Assembly (NCBI GenBank): GCA_902773045.1
Contig: CACYDE010000288.1
Location: 1 to 6,177 of the forward strand
DNA: 6,177 nucleotides
Source: an uncultured Ruminococcus sp.
GTDB lineage: Bacteria; Bacillota; Clostridia; Oscillospirales; Acutalibacteraceae
Direction of reading: 5' to 3'
Shown here: piece by piece, positions 1-4,332 of the stretch
Layout of the letters: each line of letters begins with the position of its first letter
Position numbering within the stretch: position 1 is the stretch's first letter
Notes under the pieces: model-generated
Told to the model about the DNA's origin: nothing
What the model saw: only the letters and a program-made list of their open reading frames with translations
Databases searched by the model: none
Translations under genes and position numbers: made by a program

Positions 1-205
1 GGAATACTGACGTACCCCAAGGGCACTTCCTTCGGGCGTATTTCAAGGTGTTTTTGTGTACTATGACGGAAAAAGATCAAGCAGATTTGGTGCTGGGTGC
101 CAGCAGCACACCAAGAAGTCAAGCCGTAAGGCGCAGGCTGATTGGGATTGTGCTGCAAATGCCCTTGGGGTACCGCAAGGCGGTCTTTGTGCGGTGTTGC
201 CTTAA
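1..205 (-). repeat. Dispersed repeat copy A (MITE-like, left part cut by window edge)
   Basis: Read on the minus strand, this stretch begins with TTAAGGCAACACCGCA (205 down to 190). It then aligns along its whole length, with small indels, to 3808-4013 on the plus strand, so A and C are diverged inverted copies of one sequence. Inside A, TACCCCAAGGGCA (13-25) and its exact reverse complement (160-172) form a 13-bp inverted repeat. GGAATACTGACGTA (1-14) and CGTATTTCAAGG (37-48) also occur, fused into one 22-nt block, in element D at 5926-5947. The A/C alignment shifts reading frame, so the repeat is not protein-coding. The far end lies outside the window. No transposase is visible, and mobilisation in trans is inference. 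Confidence 0.75.
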
Positions 206-1071
206 TTGTTTTCTGTCACTATATTGCCAAATTCCCAAATATTCCAGACCTCTCTATTCAGGTCACACCAGCTTCCTTCTTTGATGTGAATATTCACATC
301 GTGGTTACCGGGTACAAGCCAGATATCACCTACTTCTTCCAATTCAACTCCCTCTGCAAAATAGAGATCTTCCAAATCGGGAACACTTCCAAAGGCAGAG
401 TGTTCAACTGTCTTTAAGGTGCTTGGAAGGCTAATACTTTTCAAGGAAGTACAATCCAAAAATGCGTTTTTGTCGATTGTAGTAACACCCTCGGGAATTG
501 TGAGCGTTTCGATCGCATCGCAATGTGAAAATGACTCCATTCCGATAGTTTCAATACCATTGCCTTCAAAAACAACTTCTTCAAGACTATGACATGCACT
601 AAAAGCATAATTTTCCAACACGGTAACCGATGCCGGGATCGTGATTGACTTCAATGACTTTGCCATTTGAAAACAGCTATTGGAAATTACAGAAAGATTT
701 GCAGGTAATTTAACCTCCTCTATAGTGTCTGATGAAAAAGCCATTATATCCAATTTAACATCATCATCGTCCGCAAACGAAATTGTCTTTACAGAAGAAT
801 TCTGGAAAGCAGCACAACCTATTGCTTCACAATTCTCCGGAATAATAATATCTGTTTGCTTTTTTCCTTCCTCTGTAAGAGCAGTAATGGTATTCCCGTT
901 CCACTCAAAGGACGACGAATCGGAATTACCGCCCACTTCCGTTTTTTCTTCAACATTGCTTTGCGGGGCAGCAGAAGCAGCTGCTTCATCATTATTATTG
1001 CTTGAACAAGCACTGAAGCTGCCGATCAGCAGTGCTAACAGCAGTATGCTGCTAAACATTCGATTTTTCAT
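202..1071 (-). CDS. BspA-type leucine-rich-repeat surface lipoprotein
   Basis: A 289-residue predicted lipoprotein. Residues 1-21 form a signal peptide (KNR, then a hydrophobic stretch) ending in FSAC, with Cys22 as the likely lipidated residue; Phe at -3 is tolerated but not ideal. A Ser/Asn/Ala/Glu-rich linker (about 23-55) leads to roughly seven repeats of about 23 residues between 75 and 255. They show the LRR_5/BspA pattern, for example SLKSITIPASVTVLENYAF and AIETLTIPEGVTTIDKNAF. In this family the solenoid is extracellular and usually mediates binding to host or bacterial surfaces; no ligand can be read here. An AAGGAAGG ribosome site lies about 10 nt before the ATG, and TTGCAA with an 18-nt spacer and TAACAA is a weak promoter candidate (about 1122-1093). 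The TAA stop lies in the terminal TTAAGG of repeat A, so the C-terminus may have been reset by insertion. Monocistronic. Confidence 0.88.
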   Translation of the reverse strand: MKNRMFSSILLLALLIGSFSACSSNNNDEAAASAAPQSNVEEKTEVGGNSDSSSFEWNGNTITALTEEGKKQTDIIIPENCEAIGCAAFQNSSVKTISFADDDDVKLDIMAFSSDTIEEVKLPANLSVISNSCFQMAKSLKSITIPASVTVLENYAFSACHSLEEVVFEGNGIETIGMESFSHCDAIETLTIPEGVTTIDKNAFLDCTSLKSISLPSTLKTVEHSAFGSVPDLEDLYFAEGVELEEVGDIWLVPGNHDVNIHIKEGSWCDLNREVWNIWEFGNIVTENN

Positions 1072-1190
1072 GATTATACTTCCTTCCTTAAATTGTTACA
1101 TTGATCTGCAATAAATTTGCAATCATCATTTAACATCATATCATATAAAAAAGAATATTGCAACTGCTATAAACCAAAACGTCTGACGAA

Positions 1191-1268
1191 TTAAGGCAGC
1201 ACCGCACAAGAGCATCTAACAGCACCCCAAAAGCACTTGCACACGATCCATGCGCGGTATTGCCTAAA
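1191..1268. repeat. Short repeat copy B with imperfect terminal inverted repeats
   Basis: The left end TTAAGGCAGCACCGCACA and the reverse complement of the right end (TTTAGGCAATACCGCGCA) match at 14 of 18 positions. The interior (ACCCCAAAAGCACTTGCA) resembles ACCCCAAGGGCATTTGCA of copies A and C. This looks like an internally deleted 78-bp derivative of the same family. It sits in the spacer between the divergent lipoprotein and phosphatase genes. I see no ORF in it. Confidence 0.6.
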
Positions 1269-1380
1269 ATAAAATTTTCTCCCTCTAAGAAATGATACTC
1301 GAAAATCCACTGCGATATTAGACGCGGTCTGCGATTCGCCGTGATTTGCCGTTATGACCCCAACTGCGTTCATATTATTA

Positions 1381-1446
1381 AATCGGTTTATCTGTGGAAA
1401 ATCATAGCATATTATGCTAAATATTTATATTTTAAAAAAAGGAGAG
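1381..1446 (+). promoter_or_regulatory. Leader of the phosphatase gene with a small palindrome
   Basis: The spacer 1072-1452 holds repeat B and this leader; I see nothing else supported. TAGCAT-ATT-ATGCTA (1405-1419) is a perfect 6-bp inverted repeat. TATTAT (1410-1415) within it could be a -10 box, but the matching -35 (TTTATC, 1387-1392) is poor. The palindrome could be an operator or just AT-rich symmetry. A strong AAAGGAGAG ribosome site precedes the ATG at 1453. Confidence 0.3.
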
Positions 1447-1452
1447 ATCATT

Positions 1453-1929
1453 ATGCTAAAAGTCATGTTCGTCTGCCACGGCAATATCTGCCGTTCACCC
1501 ATGGCGGAATTCATTTTTAAATATATGACAGCCACCCTCGGAATAGAAGAAAATTTCGAGATCGAATCCTCGGCGACGAGTCGTGAAGAGATCGGAAACG
1601 ACATCTACCCTCCCGCAAAAGAAATTCTCCGCAGAAAAGGGATACCGTTCACGAAGCGATCGGCACGTCAGTTCAAAATCAAGGACTACGAAAATTTCGA
1701 TTATATCTTTATTATGGAACGTTACAACTTCGTGAATCTCTGCCGGATCATCAAAGACGACCCGGACGGAAAGGTTCATCTTATGACGGAATTCACCGAT
1801 CTCGGAAAAGATATTGCCGATCCGTGGTACTCGGGAAATTTCGAAAAAGCTTTCTCGGAGATCTTTGAAAGCTGCAAAGGCTTTTTGAACCACCTGGGCT
1901 ACGACTCGAGGAAACTAAAAACAAATTAA
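1453..1929 (+). CDS. Low-molecular-weight protein tyrosine phosphatase
   Basis: A 158-residue cytoplasmic phosphatase that hydrolyses phosphotyrosine (family LMW-PTP, EC 3.1.3.48). The P-loop signature C-X5-R-S is at residues 8-15 (CHGNICRS), with Cys8 as nucleophile and Arg14 binding phosphate. The general-acid loop is DPWY at 123-126 (Asp123). Length and motif spacing are normal for the family. I chose the ATG at 1453 because AAAGGAGAG lies 6-8 nt upstream and the protein then starts directly at the first beta strand; an in-frame ATG at 1414 adds 13 residues that are not part of the fold and lacks a ribosome site. In Firmicutes such enzymes often oppose tyrosine kinases of capsule or exopolysaccharide clusters, but no kinase or polysaccharide gene is near, so its substrate is unknown. 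Single-gene unit with its own terminator. Confidence 0.93.
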   Translation: MLKVMFVCHGNICRSPMAEFIFKYMTATLGIEENFEIESSATSREEIGNDIYPPAKEILRRKGIPFTKRSARQFKIKDYENFDYIFIMERYNFVNLCRIIKDDPDGKVHLMTEFTDLGKDIADPWYSGNFEKAFSEIFESCKGFLNHLGYDSRKLKTN

Positions 1930-1933
1930 AGAA

Positions 1934-1964
1934 TCGGACGCGCCGAGATTCTCCGCACGTCCGA
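1934..1964 (+). other. Hairpin after the phosphatase stop
   Basis: TCGGACG (1934-1940) pairs exactly with CGTCCGA (1958-1964) just after the stop codon. No T-tract follows, so it is unlikely to terminate by itself. It may protect the mRNA 3' end ahead of the terminator at 1978. Confidence 0.5.
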
Positions 1965-1977
1965 CAATTAATTATAA

Positions 1978-2010
1978 GCACTGCCGAAATCTTAACGGCG
2001 GTGCTTTTTT
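1978..2010 (+). terminator. Intrinsic terminator of the phosphatase gene
   Basis: GCACTGCCG (1978-1986) pairs with CGGCGGTGC (1996-2004), nine pairs including one T-G, and six Ts follow (2005-2010). The end of the T-run touches the stop codon of the convergent regulator gene. On the other strand the stem has only a weak T-rich tail (TTATAATTAATT), so it may serve both transcripts, less well for the regulator. Confidence 0.88.
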
Positions 2011-2234
2011 CATTCATTGGGATATCCATACAAAATGTCGCTGGCGCCTGTGATATAGTCCAAAGAAACATCGTAATACTTGGCGAGTATCATTATTCTG
2101 TCGACCGGTATTCTCGTTCGTCCGCTTTCATAATCGGAGTATGTCCTCTGACTGACATGAAGAATATCGGCGATCTGCTGCTGAGTCATATTATAGTCTT
2201 CCCTCAGGTTACGAATTCTTTCATTATATTCCAT
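2010..2234 (-). CDS. XRE-family HTH transcriptional regulator (small)
   Basis: A 74-residue protein that is essentially one HTH_3/XRE (Cro/C1-type) DNA-binding domain. Helix 2 is around TQQQIADIL (17-25) and the recognition helix around SQRTYSDYE (28-36), followed by the family's GRTRIPVDRIMILAKYYDVSLDYITG (38-63). There is no extra ligand-binding or dimerisation domain beyond a short tail. AGAGGT (2250-2245) is a reasonable ribosome site 10 nt before the ATG. The gene converges on the phosphatase. Upstream, about 110 bp away, a perfect 21-bp palindrome lies inside a divergent strong promoter. In this family such palindromes are typical dimer sites, so autoregulation together with control of the divergent promoter is the natural inference. 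A candidate own -10 (TATACT, 2322-2317) lacks a good -35. The cellular role is unknown. Confidence 0.9.
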   Translation of the reverse strand: MEYNERIRNLREDYNMTQQQIADILHVSQRTYSDYESGRTRIPVDRIMILAKYYDVSLDYITGASDILYGYPNE

Positions 2235-2341
2235 GATCTGCTATACCTCTTGATAAGACAAAAAGAAATTTATCTCATCTTATATTTTAACCTATTTTCA
2301 CTGACCTATAACAAAAAGTATAATAAATTTATCAAAACCAC

Positions 2342-2370
2342 TTGACATTTAGTGTAATAAACACTAAAAT
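2342..2370 (+). promoter_or_regulatory. Strong sigma-A-type promoter, plus strand
   Basis: TTGACA (2342-2347), a 17-bp spacer and TAAAAT (2365-2370) match the housekeeping consensus closely. Transcription would start near 2377 and run toward a stretch with no ORF before 2710. The spacer is filled by the palindrome at 2348-2368. Confidence 0.75.
2348..2368. promoter_or_regulatory. Palindromic operator candidate for the XRE regulator
   Basis: TTTAGTGT-AATAA-ACACTAAA is a perfect 8-bp inverted repeat with a 5-bp spacer, placed between -35 and -10 of the plus-strand promoter. A protein bound here would block RNA polymerase there. It also lies just upstream of the candidate minus-strand promoter of the regulator gene. 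Assignment to the adjacent XRE protein is by proximity and family habit, not by a known motif. Confidence 0.65.
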
Positions 2371-2601
2371 ATAATTATAGCTGTAATTTTCAAATACACA
2401 GTTAATTTATTTTTTACTCCTTCAAAAATTAATGCTTTAAGAGAATATTTTCATCACATCCGAATGCCTTAAAGACGCATAAACTCGGGCTTTTTTGAGG
2501 AGTCGGGCGTCTATCCGAATTTTTTGTATAATTTAGATTTATTTTATATATTTATGAATCTTCCACAAAAAAGTAAAGGAAAAAATTTTCGTCAGTAAAT
2601 G
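2371..2601 (+). other. Transcribed-looking region without ORF; possible short RNA
   Basis: About 230 AT-rich bases follow the strong promoter. The ATGs at about 2430 and 2464 run into stop codons at once (ATG CTT TAA; ATG CCT TAA). Around 2474-2511, GACGC pairs with GCGTC and inner ACTC with GAGT across an internal loop, and six Ts follow at 2520-2525. This is a weak terminator-like fold. ATCCGAAT flanks the fold as a direct repeat (2458-2465, 2513-2520). It could be the 3' end of an RNA of about 150 nt, or a leader for the downstream gene. I do not recognise a riboswitch class. Confidence 0.3.
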
Positions 2602-2630
2602 TTGACAAATATACAATAATGTAGTAAAAT
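2602..2630 (+). promoter_or_regulatory. Promoter of the zinc-ribbon gene
   Basis: TTGACA (2602-2607), a 17-bp spacer and TAAAAT (2625-2630) have the same boxes and spacing as the promoter at 2342. The TTTAGTGT palindrome is absent here, so the two are unlikely to share the same repressor. The leader to the ATG at 2710 would be about 73 nt. Confidence 0.75.
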
Positions 2631-2709
2631 TTACATCAAAATATAAATCTTTACTTTAAGGGTTTATATTTTACATCGTTATCATTTGAATTTGAGAGAG
2701 GTGATAAAT

Positions 2710-2781
2710 ATGATAATATGTCCAAAATGTGGTTAGAGAAACAGTGATCGTGCGGCGAACTGTTTTCATTGTGGAAGTAAT
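2710..2781 (+). pseudogene. Zinc-ribbon N-terminus interrupted by an in-frame amber codon
   Basis: From ATG 2710, with a good AGAGAGGTGA ribosome site (2695-2704), the frame reads MIICPKCG, then TAG (2734-2736), then RNSDRAANCFHCGSNLQ, and continues without a break into the coiled-coil gene. C4, C7, C18 and C21 form the two CxxC knuckles of a typical short zinc ribbon, so the frame is clearly the native one across the stop. Position 9 usually holds an arbitrary residue; TAT or TAC (Tyr) would be one base away. TAG ends two other genes here (3739 and 5658), so it is a real stop in this organism. The options are a recent nonsense mutation, a sequencing error, or readthrough. Confidence 0.75.
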
Positions 2782-3258
2782 TTGCAAGGAGCTTTGGAAG
2801 ATCAAGAAACGCAGCGTAGACTGAAAGAGAATTGGAGACAGCAAGAAGAAATCAAGAGACAGCAAGAAAGACAGCAAGAAGAAATCAAGAGACAGCAAGA
2901 AGAAATCACGAGAAAGCAAGTAAACCAAATCATAGCTGTCAGTAGGATCAGTACTGAAGCAGGTAAAGCTGACTTAACCGAAAAGATCAAGATCAATGAT
3001 TTATACGAATATGATGTTGTCACAATCACGGATAAATCTACCGGCGCTATGGACGTTGTATCTTTACAAAATGTGTTGTCGGAACGAGGAAAGTTAGGTG
3101 GGCGATTGGTCAATTCGTTTACAAATGAAATTGGTGTAAATAGCTCCAGCATAAGTTACGCCGGGTATACATCGGGTACAAATGCCACGATAGACCAAAC
3201 AATACTCATTTTTGAAAGATGCATAAAACGTGCGTCACTTTCTTCGGACGATGAGTAA
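2782..3258 (+). CDS. Coiled-coil plus DUF4177-like protein, downstream part of the zinc-ribbon gene
   Basis: The open part after the amber codon encodes 158 residues if TTG 2782 is used; GGAAG about 5 nt upstream could allow internal initiation or reinitiation. Residues 5-50 are a charged Gln/Glu/Arg/Lys coiled coil made of RQQEEIK heptads. Residues 70-150 form a compact C-terminal domain with YEYDVV (75-80), GGRLVNSFTNEIG (106-118) and ATIDQTILIFER (135-146), which resembles DUF4177-type domains often found behind zinc ribbons in gut Clostridia; function unknown. No signal peptide or membrane segment, so it is probably cytoplasmic. The intact gene would be 182 codons from ATG 2710. The C-terminal part looks unspoiled, which argues that any lesion is recent. 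A small membrane-protein gene follows on the same strand after about 260 bp. Confidence 0.75.
   Translation: MQGALEDQETQRRLKENWRQQEEIKRQQERQQEEIKRQQEEITRKQVNQIIAVSRISTEAGKADLTEKIKINDLYEYDVVTITDKSTGAMDVVSLQNVLSERGKLGGRLVNSFTNEIGVNSSSISYAGYTSGTNATIDQTILIFERCIKRASLSSDDE
2835..2920 (+). repeat. In-frame 21-nt tandem repeats coding RQQEEIK
   Basis: Units start at 2835, 2856, 2870 and 2889, with a degenerate unit at 2910. The core is GAGACAGCAAGAAGAAATCA; the second unit is shortened to 14 nt, leaving RQQE. Each full unit is one coiled-coil heptad, so copy-number change would lengthen or shorten the rod without a frameshift. Confidence 0.85.
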
Positions 3259-3520
3259 ATGATCTTGATTTTACAAAAAACGAGAAATCAGCTTTGCGCA
3301 AATCAGTTCACCCGATCTCTTGGGGAGCAAAAACAGTATAAGGGGTTTGCAAATGCGGCGAATCAAAACCGTTCAAAGGCTTTAATCTTTAATCAAAAGT
3401 CTTCCCGATTCCGGGAATGTACAAAACAAGGTCTGAGTGACCTAAAACACCAAACATCATTGCTGCGGAGCAAAACCGACAGCGCAATGTAATAATTTTA
3501 AAAAAAGGAGATATGTTTTT
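3259..3520 (+). other. Spacer with a doubtful 77-codon ORF
   Basis: An ATG directly abuts the preceding TAA (3256-3258) and opens 77 codons to 3492. The product is Gln/Asn/Lys/Ser-rich, has no domain I recognise, and lacks a clear ribosome site except possible coupling to the upstream stop. Near its end CATTGC (3457-3462) can pair with GCAATG (3484-3489). I consider it more likely untranslated spacer or repeat debris than a gene. A strong AAAGGAGA site at the right edge belongs to the next gene. Confidence 0.35.
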
Positions 3521-3739
3521 ATGGATGATTCTATGTTAATTGTTTATGAGATCGGAGGAATAGTCGGAGGAATAGTCGGAGGTTTGATCTGGGGTGCAGT
3601 CTGCATCGCAATTATCAGATCGAAAGGCTATGAAGCCGCCCCTTTTTCCGGGTGGTTCTGGGTTGGATTTTTCCTCGGTATTATCGGTTTGATCGTTGCA
3701 GCCGTTAAACCCGAAAATCCAAACAAGAGCATCAGATAG
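3521..3739 (+). CDS. Small two-helix membrane protein, function unknown
   Basis: A 72-residue protein with two predicted membrane segments: about 6-32, Gly-rich (GGIVGGIVGGLIWGAV), and about 44-62 (GWFWVGFFLGIIGLIVAAV). Between them is a short loop (RSKGYEAAPFS), and the tail is KPENPNKSIR. The GY...FWxGFFLGIIGLIVA..KP pattern is one I associate with small membrane proteins of gut Clostridia that sit beside zinc-ribbon genes; this is recollection, not a search. The start is set by AAAAAGGAGATA 8-9 nt upstream of the ATG. A 12-nt tandem repeat (GGAGGAATAGTC at 3554-3565 and 3566-3577, degenerate third copy to 3589) encodes the GGIV steps. No good promoter lies in the preceding 260 bp, so it may be read from 2602. 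The nearest clear terminator downstream is at 4130. Confidence 0.85.
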   Translation: MDDSMLIVYEIGGIVGGIVGGLIWGAVCIAIIRSKGYEAAPFSGWFWVGFFLGIIGLIVAAVKPENPNKSIR

Positions 3740-3807
3740 TTATTATTCTGATGTATCAGATGTAACAGTAAGCAAATCATAATAATATTGCAATCTGCTA
3801 TTGACAG

Positions 3808-4013
3808 TTAAGGCAACACCGCGAACGTCCGCCTGACGTTACCCCAAGGTCATTTGCAGCACAATCCAATCAGTTTGCGCCTTGCGGCTTGACTTTTTGG
3901 TGTGCTGCTGGTCCCCTGCACCGAATCTGCTTGATTTTTTGTCATAGTACACAAAACTCCCTTGATACGCCCATCGGCACGTGTTCTTGGGATATGTCAG
4001 CTATGCATAAGTT
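3808..4013 (+). repeat. Dispersed repeat copy C, inverted relative to copy A
   Basis: It begins TTAAGGCAACACCGCG and follows the reverse complement of copy A through CCCCAAGG, CATTTGCAGCACAATCC, GGTGTGCTGCTGG and CATAGTACACAAAA. Identity by eye is about 80% with several indels. A second segment at about 4035-4110 again resembles internal parts (CTTGG..GT..GTCA..AGTATTCCTG and TTGTGCACTCTCTTGAT), so the element may extend to about 4120. No matching right-hand terminal repeat is visible. An open frame across it (3889-4215) is not conserved between A and C and is not a gene. Confidence 0.7.
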
Positions 4014-4129
4014 CCGCTTACCAATCGGTCTTCGCCGTGGGCTTGCCCTCTTGGAGTGTCACATAAGTATTCCTGTGGCTTTTTTGTGCACTCTCTTGAT
4101 AGACCTCAGCTCTACACAAACCGCCCCTC

Positions 4130-4172
4130 AAAACGTATCGGCAGACGAAAATCAGCCGATACGTTTTTCTTT
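4130..4172 (+). terminator. Perfect 13-bp intrinsic terminator
   Basis: AAAACGTATCGGC (4130-4142) pairs exactly with GCCGATACGTTTT (4155-4167) around a 12-nt loop, followed by T-rich TTCTTTTCTT. The A-run on the 5' arm gives a T-run on the other strand, so it could act in both directions. It closes any transcript from the small membrane-protein gene and insulates the next promoter. Confidence 0.85.
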
Positions 4173-4225
4173 TCTTCTACGCAAAGATTTTTTTGAGAAA
4201 ATTATACTAAAATAATAATTTTTTA

Positions 4226-4254
4226 TTGCAAAATCAATGCACTTGTGATATCAT
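4226..4254 (+). promoter_or_regulatory. Promoter of the solute-binding protein gene
   Basis: TTGCAA (4226-4231), a 17-bp spacer and TATCAT (4249-4254) give a start near 4261 and a leader of about 70 nt. I see no clear operator palindrome or catabolite-response element in the immediate surroundings. Confidence 0.55.
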
Positions 4255-4332
4255 TATGTTACAGACTTACGAAGAAAGGAATTTGTTTCCTTTTTGTATT
4301 TTTTCAATTCAACCGCGAAAGAAGGATAAGCT

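Noticed and set aside
48..417. Small plus-strand frames over repeat A and the lipoprotein 3' end
   Set aside because: They cross a non-coding repeat and an antisense gene end, with no ribosome site.
680..1114. 144-codon plus-strand frame opposite the LRR lipoprotein gene
   Set aside because: Its low-complexity peptide mirrors the antisense of the repeats, and the minus strand has signal peptide, lipobox and LRR units.
1495..1893. 132-codon minus-strand frame opposite the phosphatase gene
   Set aside because: The plus strand carries the complete LMW-PTP signature; the antisense product shows no domain.
2474..2526. Riboswitch in the spacer after the XRE promoter
   Set aside because: The fold is weak and I cannot match conserved positions of c-di-GMP, preQ1, SAM, TPP or similar classes.
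2734..2736. Genome-wide reassignment of TAG or pyrrolysine insertion
   Set aside because: TAG ends the genes at 3739 and 5658 at natural C-termini, and no PylS/PylT-type gene or pyrrolysine context is visible here.
2835..2920. CRISPR-like array
   Set aside because: The repeats are contiguous 21-nt in-frame coding units without spacers.
3889..4215. Open frame of 108 codons across repeat C
   Set aside because: The corresponding stretch of copy A keeps parts of the peptide only through DNA similarity; a one-base indel shifts frame upstream, there is no ribosome site, and its 3' end runs through the terminator at 4130.
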